NCBI GenBank assembly: GCA_041493955.1
Contig: JBGPZW010000177.1
Span: 1-6,581, forward strand
From: QHYU01 sp041493955
GTDB lineage: Bacteria; Acidobacteriota; Terriglobia; Acidiferrales; UBA7541
DNA length: 6,581 nucleotides
Direction of reading: 5' to 3'
In this document: positions 1 through 5,838 of the stretch, piece by piece
Layout: each line of letters starts with the position of its first letter
How positions within the stretch are numbered: the stretch's first letter is position 1
Notes under the pieces: generated by a model
Told to the model about the DNA's origin: nothing
Databases searched by the model: none
Seen by the model: the letters and a program-made list of their open reading frames with translations, nothing else
Made by a program: the position numbers and the translations under genes

Positions 1-1113
1 CAGCGATGTCGGCTGGCCGACTATCTGCCGCGGCTGGCGCATGTGACCTACGAGTCGCGCCTGGGCAGCTACCACGACAAGGTCGAGCGCATGCGCATCC
101 TGGCGCGCTGGTTGGCCGAGCAGTGGTTTTCCGCCGGCATCCACCAGGCCAGTGTGGCTGCCGCCGACCGCGCCGCGGAACTTTCCAAGTGCGATCTGGC
201 CACGGAGATGGTGCGCGAGTTTACCGAGTTGCAAGGCATTGTCGGAGGTCTCTACGCCAAAGCTCAAGGAGAACCTGAGGAAGTGGTTTGGGCAGTCTAT
301 GACCACTACCGGCCTGCAAGCCCCGACGACGCGATCCCGCGAAACCTCACGGGTTGCGCGGTCGCACTGGCCGACAAGCTCGATGCGCTGGTGGGCTGCT
401 TCGCCGCCGGGCTGGTGCCCTCGGGCTCGAGCGATCCCTTCGCGCTGCGCCGCGCCGCGCTGGGCGTGGTGAGGATCCTGTTCGAGCGCAAGCTGCCGCT
501 CTCGCTTTCCGCCGCTGTGGCCGCCGCGGCCGGAGCAATGGGAAGCCATACGCCGAAGATGAGCGTGTCGCAGGAAGTGCAGAAGCAGGTACTGGAGTTT
601 ATCGTGGACCGCGCTCGCTTCATCCTTCGCGAGCGCGCCGGATTTGCTTACGACGAGGTGAACGCAGCGCTGGCGGCCGGCGCCGACGACCTGGTGGACG
701 CCGTCAAGCGGCTCGAGGCCGTGAAGGCCATCCGCCGGACGAAAAACTTCGAGCCCTTGGCGGTCTCCTTCAAGCGCATCCGTAAAATCTTGGAAAAGGC
801 CGGGCCGGCGCTGGCGTGGCGGTTGCCCGCCGTGCGGCCGGAGCTGTTTGTTGAGGACGCAGAGAAGCGACTCCACGCTGCAGCGCGGCGCGCGGCTGAG
901 CAGGCCGGGGAACACAAGCGGGCCGCGCGCTACCGCGAGGCGCTGCAGGTGATCGCAGAGTTGCGGCCGGCCGTGGACCAGTTCTTCGACGACGTGATGG
1001 TGATGGCCGAAGAAGAAGCCGTGCGCCGGAACCGGCTGACGCTGCTGGCCGAGTTACTGGCGGAGTTCTCGACAATTGCAGATTTTTCCGAGATTACCGC
1101 AGGAGAGAAGTGA
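1..1113 (+). CDS. glyS: Glycine--tRNA ligase beta subunit, C-terminal part (5' truncated by window edge)
   Basis: This is the beta subunit of the two-subunit glycyl-tRNA synthetase, the cytoplasmic enzyme that attaches glycine to tRNA-Gly. The frame is open from base 1 and gives 370 residues ending at TGA 1111-1113. The family is about 690-700 residues long, so roughly the C-terminal half is present. Family motifs in order are LGSYHDKVERM (about residues 22-32), DLATEMVREFTELQGIVG (about 66-83), ALADKLDALVG and GSSDPFALRRAALGVVRIL (about 143-161). The tail matches the DALR-like anticodon-binding region, with FFDDVMVMAEE and RNRLTLLAELL followed by the usual IADFSEI ending. The ATG at 43 is internal, because homology (LADYLPRLAHVTYESRLG) runs upstream of it to the window edge. 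The alpha subunit gene glyQ would be expected upstream, outside the window. Nothing abnormal is seen. Product identity is very secure from family motifs. Confidence 0.97.
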   Translation, partial: QRCRLADYLPRLAHVTYESRLGSYHDKVERMRILARWLAEQWFSAGIHQASVAAADRAAELSKCDLATEMVREFTELQGIVGGLYAKAQGEPEEVVWAVYDHYRPASPDDAIPRNLTGCAVALADKLDALVGCFAAGLVPSGSSDPFALRRAALGVVRILFERKLPLSLSAAVAAAAGAMGSHTPKMSVSQEVQKQVLEFIVDRARFILRERAGFAYDEVNAALAAGADDLVDAVKRLEAVKAIRRTKNFEPLAVSFKRIRKILEKAGPALAWRLPAVRPELFVEDAEKRLHAAARRAAEQAGEHKRAARYREALQVIAELRPAVDQFFDDVMVMAEEEAVRRNRLTLLAELLAEFSTIADFSEITAGEK

Positions 1114-1227
1114 GCCGGTTGGGGGCGCGAACGGCGCGGCGAGACCTCAAGTAGAACTTAAAGTGTTGTAGATCCGGACAGGGGTTGGCCTGAGATCGTG
1201 ATGAACCTCTCCGCTCCCATTGGCAAT

Positions 1228-1272
1228 TGGAAACGAGGCGCCTGTCGGCGCGCCGACAGGCGAATGTTTCCA
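1228..1272. repeat. Composite palindrome / long hairpin in the ppdK leader
   Basis: Positions 1239-1262 form a perfect 24-base palindrome with arms CGCCTGTCGGCG and CGCCGACAGGCG. It is flanked by a second pair of arms, TGGAAAC (1228-1234) and GTTTCCA (1266-1272), separated from the core by 4 bases on the left and 3 on the right. As RNA this would fold into a very stable 45-base stem with one small internal loop and a tight apical loop. No U-run follows, so it is not a standard intrinsic terminator. It could be a REP-like element, a protein-binding site or a leader RNA structure. The structure is seen directly; its role is unknown. Confidence 0.85.
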
Positions 1273-1321
1273 GCACAGCGGGATGATGACCGGCAGGCAA
1301 GGGCAGTTCCGAATTTTGCGA

Positions 1322-1326
1322 AAGGA
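1322..1326 (+). promoter_or_regulatory. Candidate ribosome binding site deciding the ppdK start
   Basis: AAGGA lies 10 bases before the in-frame TTG at 1337. The spacing is slightly long but workable. No comparably good site precedes the in-frame ATG codons at 1283 and 1286 or the TTG at 1220. Together with the protein alignment it supports TTG 1337 as the start. Confidence 0.5.
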
Positions 1327-1336
1327 TGAGACCGCG

Positions 1337-4042
1337 TTGAGAAAATACGTTTACTTTTTTGGGGCGGGCAAGACCGAGGGCCGGGGCGACATGAAGGAGT
1401 TGCTCGGCGGCAAGGGCGCGGGCCTGGCCGAGATGACGCGCATCGGCCTGCCCGTTCCGGCCGGCTTCACGATCACCGCCGAGGTCTGCGACTATTACTT
1501 GAAGCACGGCAGGAAATATCCGCGCGAGCTTGCTGCGCAGGTCGAGTCCCACCTCCGGCGGCTCGAGCGCGTCACGGGGAAAAAGCTTGGCGACGCCACG
1601 GACCCGCTGCTGGTGAGCGTGCGCTCGGGTTCTGCGCGTTCGATGCCCGGCATGATGGAGACCATCCTCAACCTGGGCTTGAATGAGAAGTCGGTCGCTG
1701 CCCTTGCGCGCTCCACGGAGAACGAGCGTTTTGCCTACGATGCCTATCGCCGTTTCGTACAGATGTATTCAACCGTGGTCATGGGCCTGGCGAAAGACGA
1801 GCTCGAGGACAAGCTGCGCGCAATGAAGAAGCGCCTGGGCGTGAAGGACGACACCGAGGTGCCGGCCGAGGGCTGGCGCGAGTTGGTGGCTGAATACAAG
1901 CAGCACTTCCGGAAGAAGACGGGCAAGGATTTCCCCGAAGACCCGCAGGAGCAGCTCTGGGGAGCCATCAGCGCGGTGTTTGAATCCTGGATGGCGGAGA
2001 AGGCGGTGACCTACCGGCGCCTGGAGCACATCACTGGCCTGCTGGGCACGGCGGTCAGCGTCGTGCAGATGGTCTTCGGCAACAGGGGGGAGAACTCGGG
2101 CACCGGCGTCTGCTTCACGCGTGACCCCAACTCGGGCGAGAACGAATTCTTCGGCGACTATCTCTCGAACGCGCAAGGCGAAGACGTGGTGGCCGGAATC
2201 CGCAACCCCATGCACCTCGATGAAATGAAGCGGCGCATGCCGAAAGTTTACAAACAACTTGAACGCGTGCGCCGCACCCTTGACCGGCACTACCGCGACA
2301 TGCAGGACATGGAGTTCACGGTCGAGGACGGCAAGCTCTACATGCTGCAGACGCGCGTCGGGAAGCGCACTCCGGCGGCTACGTTCCGCATGGCCGTGGA
2401 CATGGTGAAGGAACGCCTGATCAGCAGGGAAGAGGCCATCCTGCGCATCAAGCCGGAAGACATCGAGCGACTGTTTTATCCCGTGATTGACCCGGCTGTA
2501 CCTCGCGCTGAATTGGCGCAGAGAAAGCTGGCCAACGGCATCAACGCGGTGCCCGGCGCCGCGGTGGGCAAGGCCGTCTTCACCGCGCACGAGGCTGAGG
2601 AGTGGGCCCAACAGGGGCAAAAGGTCGTGCTGGTGCGGCGGGAGACCAGCCCCGAGGACGTAGGCGGGATGTTCGTGGCGCAAGGCATTCTCACGGCCAC
2701 GGGCGGGAAGACCAGTCACGCCGCGGTGGTGGCGCGCGGCTGGGGGAAGTGCTGCGTGGTGGGCGCCGAGCAGCTCGATATCGACTATGCCCAGAAACTC
2801 ATGCGCGCCAATGGCCGCGTGATCCGCCAGGGCGACTGGATCACGCTCGATGGCAGCGAGGGCGTGGTGTACGAGAAGGATTTCCCGCTGGTCCAGCCGC
2901 AGCCCGTGGCGGCCTACTACACCTTCATGAAGTGGACCGACGGGATTCGTCGGCTGGGCATCCGCACCAACGCCGATACGCCGCAGGACGCGCGCAAGGC
3001 CCGCGAGATGGGCGCGCAGGGCATCGGGCTCTGCCGCACCGAGCACATGTTCTTCAAGGATTTTGAGCAGCCCGAGCGCAGCACCGAGCGGCAGTTGGCC
3101 ATCCAAGAAATGATTCTGGCCGACAGCACGGAGGCGCGACGCAAGGCGCTGGCGAAATTGCTGCCCTTCCAGCGGCGAGACTTTATAGGCATCTTTCAGG
3201 CCATGGACGGCTGCCCGGTCACCATCCGGCTGATCGATCCGCCGCTGCACGAGTTCGTGCCGCATGAGCCCGACAAGCAGGCGGAGCTGGCGCGCAAGAT
3301 CGGTGTGGAGGTGGAGGTGGTGGTGCGGCGGGTCGAGCAGTTGCGCGAGGCCAACCCCATGCTCGGGCACCGCGGCTGCCGGCTGGCGATCACTTATCCC
3401 GAGATCCTGGAGATGCAGGTCCAGGCCATCATCGAGGCGGCCATCGAGTGCCAGGGGCAGGGAGTTAAAGTATTGCCTGAAATCATGCATCCCCTTACGC
3501 TCGACCGGAAGGAGTTGCAAATTCTGGCCGATGGCACGCGCCGCGTCGCCGACGCGATCATCAAACAGCGCAAGACCAAGCTCGACTACCTAGTGGGTAC
3601 GATGATTGAGCTGCCCCGCGCCGCGCTGCTTGCGGGCGAGATAGCCGAAGTGGCCGAGTTCTTTTCCTTCGGCACGAACGATCTGACGCAGACGGTGATG
3701 GGCCTCTCGCGCGACGACGCTGGGCGCTTCCTGCCCGACTATGTGGACGAGAGGAAGGCCGCCATCTTCAAGGCCGATCCTTTCCAGACGCTGGACCGCG
3801 ACGGTGTGGGTCTGCTGATGAAGTGGGCCATCGAACGTGGGCGCGCCACGCGGCCGAAACTGAAAATCGGTATCTGCGGGGAGCACGGCGGCGACGCCGA
3901 GAGCGTGAAGTTCTGCCACCAGGTGGGCATGAACTACGTCAGCGCCTCGCCATTCCGCGTGCCCATCGCCAGGCTGGCCGCGGCGCAGGCGGTGCTGGAG
4001 GAGAAGACGGCGAAGAAACCCCGCGGCGCCAGGCGCGCCTAG
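1337..4042 (+). CDS. ppdK: Pyruvate, phosphate dikinase
   Basis: PPDK reversibly converts pyruvate, ATP and phosphate to phosphoenolpyruvate, AMP and pyrophosphate in the cytoplasm. TTG 1337 gives 901 residues beginning MRKYVYFFGAGK, which matches the usual start of the family (about 870-900 residues). ATG 1283 or 1286 would add 17-18 unconserved residues. The ATP-grasp domain spans about 1-340, with SVRSGSARSMPGMMET (94-109, Arg96), GNRGENSGTGVCFTRDP (248-264) and DMQDMEFTVEDG (321-332). The phosphohistidine domain is about 395-510, with GGKTSHAAVVARGWGK; His461 is the expected phosphocarrier and Thr459 is the position phosphorylated by PPDK regulatory proteins in plants. The PEP/pyruvate barrel is about 520-880, with GLCRTEHMFF (564-573, Arg567), GTMIELPRAALLA (Glu758), FGTNDLTQ (Asn781, Asp782) and GICGEHGGDAESV (Cys847, the catalytic acid). 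All key residues are present. The basic tail KKPRGARRA is unconserved. udk follows after 8 bases. PEP synthase is excluded by the PPDK-specific N-terminus and motifs. Confidence 0.98.
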   Translation: MRKYVYFFGAGKTEGRGDMKELLGGKGAGLAEMTRIGLPVPAGFTITAEVCDYYLKHGRKYPRELAAQVESHLRRLERVTGKKLGDATDPLLVSVRSGSARSMPGMMETILNLGLNEKSVAALARSTENERFAYDAYRRFVQMYSTVVMGLAKDELEDKLRAMKKRLGVKDDTEVPAEGWRELVAEYKQHFRKKTGKDFPEDPQEQLWGAISAVFESWMAEKAVTYRRLEHITGLLGTAVSVVQMVFGNRGENSGTGVCFTRDPNSGENEFFGDYLSNAQGEDVVAGIRNPMHLDEMKRRMPKVYKQLERVRRTLDRHYRDMQDMEFTVEDGKLYMLQTRVGKRTPAATFRMAVDMVKERLISREEAILRIKPEDIERLFYPVIDPAVPRAELAQRKLANGINAVPGAAVGKAVFTAHEAEEWAQQGQKVVLVRRETSPEDVGGMFVAQGILTATGGKTSHAAVVARGWGKCCVVGAEQLDIDYAQKLMRANGRVIRQGDWITLDGSEGVVYEKDFPLVQPQPVAAYYTFMKWTDGIRRLGIRTNADTPQDARKAREMGAQGIGLCRTEHMFFKDFEQPERSTERQLAIQEMILADSTEARRKALAKLLPFQRRDFIGIFQAMDGCPVTIRLIDPPLHEFVPHEPDKQAELARKIGVEVEVVVRRVEQLREANPMLGHRGCRLAITYPEILEMQVQAIIEAAIECQGQGVKVLPEIMHPLTLDRKELQILADGTRRVADAIIKQRKTKLDYLVGTMIELPRAALLAGEIAEVAEFFSFGTNDLTQTVMGLSRDDAGRFLPDYVDERKAAIFKADPFQTLDRDGVGLLMKWAIERGRATRPKLKIGICGEHGGDAESVKFCHQVGMNYVSASPFRVPIARLAAAQAVLEEKTAKKPRGARRA

Positions 4043-4050
4043 CCGGAGCG

Positions 4051-4680
4051 ATGGTGATCAAGCGTCATTTGGTGATCGGCATCTGCGGGGGAACCGGGTC
4101 AGGGAAGACCACCATCGCCGATCGCATCATCAGCGCGCTTTCCGAGCAGGACGTGCTGGTGCTGCAGCAAGACCACTACTACAAAGACCTGCCGCACTTG
4201 CCGCTCGATGAGCGCGCCAAGCAGAACTTCGATCACCCGGACTCCATGGACACCCCGCTGCTGACAGAGCACGTGCGGCAGTTGCGGGAAGGGAAGGCCG
4301 TCGAGCGGCCCGTCTATGACTTCACCCAGCACCGGCGCGTGGCGCGTACCGTGCGGCTCGAACCCCGCCCCGCACTGATCCTCGAGGGCATCCTGATCTT
4401 CGAGAACAAGGCCCTGCGCGAGCTGATGGACATCAAGATCTTCGTCGATACCGACGCCGACCTGCGCTTCATCCGCCGCCTGAGCCGCGACATCCGTGAG
4501 CGTGGGCGCACGGTGGAGTCGGTGGTGCAGCAGTACCTTGCCACCGTGCGGCCGATGCACATGGAGTTCATCGAGCCGTCAAAGCGTTATGCGGACGTGA
4601 TCATCCCAGAAGGCGGCTACAACGAAGTGGGCATCGATCTGGTGACCCAGAAGATTCGTTCGCTCATGCCCCGCAACTGA
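4051..4680 (+). CDS. udk: Uridine kinase
   Basis: This enzyme phosphorylates uridine (and usually cytidine) to the monophosphate in pyrimidine salvage, in the cytoplasm. The product is 209 residues, normal for bacterial Udk (about 205-215). The Walker A loop is GGTGSGKT at residues 13-20. DHYYKD at 41-46 supplies the catalytic Asp41 and the nucleoside-pocket tyrosine. NFDHPDSMD (59-67), PVYDFTQHRR (87-96) and EGILIF (112-117) are substrate-site motifs. RRLSRDIRERGR (142-153) is the lid region, and PSKRYADVIIP is the usual C-terminal block. The frame is open upstream inside ppdK, but homology begins near ATG 4051, 8 bases after the ppdK stop, which implies co-transcription. GGAG (4045-4048) is only 2 bases before this ATG and 5 before the next codon, GTG 4054, so the start could be one codon later. 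Phosphoribulokinase, a relative, is excluded by the uridine kinase motifs. Confidence 0.97.
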   Translation: MVIKRHLVIGICGGTGSGKTTIADRIISALSEQDVLVLQQDHYYKDLPHLPLDERAKQNFDHPDSMDTPLLTEHVRQLREGKAVERPVYDFTQHRRVARTVRLEPRPALILEGILIFENKALRELMDIKIFVDTDADLRFIRRLSRDIRERGRTVESVVQQYLATVRPMHMEFIEPSKRYADVIIPEGGYNEVGIDLVTQKIRSLMPRN

Positions 4681-4936
4681 CCCGGGCGTGGATGGCGATA
4701 CTCGCGTTTACAACCCACCACTCAGTTTTTCCGAACTTGCCTTCAGCGGCGCAGACAAGGGAGAGGGACACATGTGCAGTATTACTTTAATTGTGGAAAT
4801 CTCCTCTTGACACCGATCGCCGGCGCTGACGAAAAACTCTTCATACCGTGCTGTGGCGTGCGGGATGAATGTGGAGTGAGAAGGCGCAGAGCCCCGCCGT
4901 AATGAACGGGTATCTTCTGCTGAAAAAAGAGAGGGA
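4681..4936. other. Convergent intergenic gap downstream of udk
   Basis: This 256-base gap lies between the convergent udk (+) and the small minus-strand gene, and it is visibly richer in A+T than the genes. I found no stem directly followed by a T-run on either strand that would make a convincing terminator. It contains a 12-codon ORF with a good ribosome-binding-like sequence (4772-4810, see findings). It also has a weak stem-loop around 4897-4909, with CCGT pairing to ACGG across a 5-base loop. No longer gene is supported. Confidence 0.6.
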
Positions 4937-5344
4937 TCAGCTTGCAGTTGGAAAAAGTGGAGGACGGCGGCGCACGGCGTAATCGTGCGCGGCGCGCTCG
5001 AGTGTTTCACGGAGAATCATCAGTGTCAGGAAGGTATTCAGCACGCGCTTCTTCTTGTCGTCGGGCAGGCAGATGCTGCCGGCGATGCGCGCTAGGATCA
5101 AGCTCACGCCGACGATGTAGCCGGCGATTTCCGCATGGCGCTCAGGGGTGCCCACGCCGTTGGCGATCTCACAGCGCAACCGGGCACAGGCCTGCTCGAG
5201 GTTGAAAGTGAGGTGCATCACGCACATGCCCTCGGAGCTAAGTTCAGCTGGCACAGTAGATTTGCAGCCGGGTGCGGAGCAGCAAGCTTGGATGGGGGCT
5301 GCGGGTGCGGGATGGGCAATTCTTTCCTGGTTGGTTTCAAGCAT
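4937..5344 (-). CDS. Hypothetical protein with zinc-site-like CxxxxC...CxxH motif and helical C-terminus
   Basis: I do not recognise this gene. Starting at ATG 5344 it encodes 135 residues; an in-frame TTG at 5359 would add five. The first 20 residues are Ala/Pro-rich. Cys22, Cys27, Cys41 and His44 are spaced C-x4-C-x13-C-x2-H, which fits a small treble-clef or ribbon-type zinc site; Cys21, Cys53 and Cys58 are additional. From about residue 46 onward the protein looks alpha-helical, with heptad-like hydrophobics (LEQACARLRCEI, then IAGYIVGVSLILARIAGSI, then VLNTFLTLMILRETLERAA). The middle segment is hydrophobic but interrupted by Arg, so a buried helix is more likely than a membrane span. 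There is no signal peptide. Codon choice becomes clearly G/C-rich at third positions after the N-terminus, which supports a real gene. It resembles small Cys-containing hypotheticals I associate with Acidobacteriota. Function unknown; a regulatory or adaptor role would be speculation. The ribosome-binding site is weak. Confidence 0.72.
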   Translation of the reverse strand: MLETNQERIAHPAPAAPIQACCSAPGCKSTVPAELSSEGMCVMHLTFNLEQACARLRCEIANGVGTPERHAEIAGYIVGVSLILARIAGSICLPDDKKKRVLNTFLTLMILRETLERAAHDYAVRRRPPLFPTAS

Positions 5345-5359
5345 TTTCACACCGTCCAA

Positions 5360-5572
5360 CTATGGCGTTCCCCGGGGCTGGGTGTGCCGCCCGGTTGCCG
5401 GGTCGGCGAGCATTCCGAACTGCAAGTCCCTGGAACAAAGCCGCAAGAAAGAGTGCAATCGATGTTCCAGTTCAAGAGTATTGTTGATGGCGCGGAGTCT
5501 CGGCTCTCTTTTTTGTACTTCTTGTATGTGCAAGAAAAGTTCCTGAGACTCATCTCCGTCACGGACACGCAC
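5360..5572 (-). CDS. Possible small ORF upstream of, and in frame with, the zinc-site-like gene
   Basis: I do not recognise this ORF, and it may not be a gene. From GTG 5572 it encodes 70 residues and ends at TAG 5360-5362. A better start may be TTG 5533, which has AGGA (5541-5544) 7 bases upstream and gives 57 residues. The translation looks protein-like, with a charged amphipathic stretch (EVQKREPRLRAINNTLELEH, then RLHSFLRLCSRDLQF) and then a Pro/Gly-rich tail. Its frame is the same as that of the 4937-5344 gene, with a single TAG between them and a possible TTG start at 5359 directly after it. It could be a translationally coupled small gene, the broken 5' end of one longer gene, or chance. 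Third positions are about 59% G/C by my count (41 of 70), below the flanking genes, so confidence is low. Confidence 0.33.
   Translation of the reverse strand: MRVRDGDESQELFLHIQEVQKREPRLRAINNTLELEHRLHSFLRLCSRDLQFGMLADPATGRHTQPRGTP
5495..5551. repeat. Nested inverted repeats
   Basis: GAGTCTC (5495-5501) is the reverse complement of GAGACTC (5545-5551), and two further inward pairs (one wobble) extend it. Inside it, TTCTTG (5519-5524) pairs with CAAGAA (5531-5536) around the loop TATGTG. The two stems could form one branched structure. It lies inside the doubtful ORF 5360-5572, so it may be coincidental. Confidence 0.5.
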
Positions 5573-5605
5573 TTCTGAGGTTCATGATCTTTCGGAATCA
5601 CCTCG

Positions 5606-5627
5606 GTTTCCCTGACCAAAGGGAAGC
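5606..5627. repeat. Short stem-loop
   Basis: TTCCCT (5608-5613) pairs with AGGGAA (5620-5625) around a 6-base loop, GACCAA, and the stem extends by one wobble and one G-C pair to 5606 and 5627. No T-run follows on either strand, so it is not a clear intrinsic terminator. It could belong to the 3' untranslated region of the permease transcript. Confidence 0.45.
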
Positions 5628-5768
5628 GGTGCAGGTCCGACCGGGCCGTATCCCGACGCCCGAGGGGCTCCTCATATCACAAGTGTCACGGAAAGGGGAA
5701 GATTTTTGCTCAAACCTGAAAACTCTTTCACATTTCGCTTGCGGATTGGTCCCGGCAGAACCGCGCCT

Positions 5769-5790
5769 GGCCCGAGCCGGCCAGCGGGCC
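5769..5790. repeat. G+C-rich stem-loop downstream of the permease gene
   Basis: GGCCCG (5769-5774) pairs with CGGGCC (5785-5790) around a 10-base loop that is itself GC-rich. It lies about 50 bases past the permease stop in the minus direction. Without a T-run it is at best a Rho-assisted or RNA-stabilising 3' structure, and a chance match is possible in GC-rich DNA. Confidence 0.4.
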
Positions 5791-5838
5791 TCCAATCGAA
5801 CTGGGAGACATCTTAGAGTTGTCTGGCAAAGCTAAAAG

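Larger units (their letters stand above)
1114..1336. other. Intergenic leader between glyS and ppdK
   Basis: This 223-base stretch separates the glyS stop from the preferred ppdK start. The ppdK frame is open from TTG 1220, but the residues before 1337 do not resemble any PPDK N-terminus that I know. The leader holds the composite palindrome at 1228-1272 and a purine-rich ribosome-binding candidate at 1322-1326. I saw no convincing -35/-10 pair and no U-tract terminator for glyS. ppdK may be read from a promoter here that I cannot identify, or by read-through from glyS. Confidence 0.6.
5345..5838. other. Long gap between the two minus-strand genes
   Basis: This gap of 494 bases separates the LptF/G-family gene from the zinc-site-like gene, both read leftward. 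Apart from the doubtful ORF at 5360-5572 it shows only short inverted repeats: CCCGG-TTG-CCGGG at 5390-5402, a nested pair at 5494-5551, an 8-pair stem at 5606-5627 and a 6-pair stem at 5769-5790. I found no credible -35/-10 pair for the downstream gene and no stem with a T-run for the permease gene. Other open frames here have no recognisable protein character. Confidence 0.55.

Noticed and set aside
1228..1272. Intrinsic terminator for glyS
   Set aside because: The stem is strong, but no T-run follows on either strand.
1769..3520. 583-codon open frame on the minus strand inside ppdK
   Set aside because: It is a shadow of the high-GC ppdK codon pattern. The translation is His/Leu/Arg-rich with no recognisable domain, while the plus-strand frame matches PPDK throughout.
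3823..4050. N-terminal extension of uridine kinase into ppdK
   Set aside because: The frame is open upstream, but the residues are Arg-rich shadow sequence. Family homology and length fit a start at 4051.
4807..4812. TTGACA as a -35 promoter element
   Set aside because: At 17 bases downstream there is no -10-like hexamer, and no plus-strand gene follows.
4708..5010. 100-codon minus-strand frame overlapping the end of the zinc-site-like gene
   Set aside because: Low-complexity, non-protein-like translation that crosses the A+T-richer gap and overlaps a better-supported gene in another frame.
5249..5266. Sigma-54-like site (TGGCAC ... TTGCA) on the plus strand
   Set aside because: GG and GC are separated by 12 bases rather than the required 10, and the site lies inside the minus-strand coding sequence with no plus-strand gene after it.
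5494..5514. Plus-strand intrinsic terminator (GGAGT-CTCG-GCTCT followed by six T)
   Set aside because: The stem has only 5 pairs, two of them wobble pairs. udk ends more than 800 bases upstream and the minus-strand gene lies between them.
5584..5835. 83-codon plus-strand frame in the gap before the permease gene
   Set aside because: No family resemblance and random-looking composition. It is most likely a chance open frame in GC-rich DNA.
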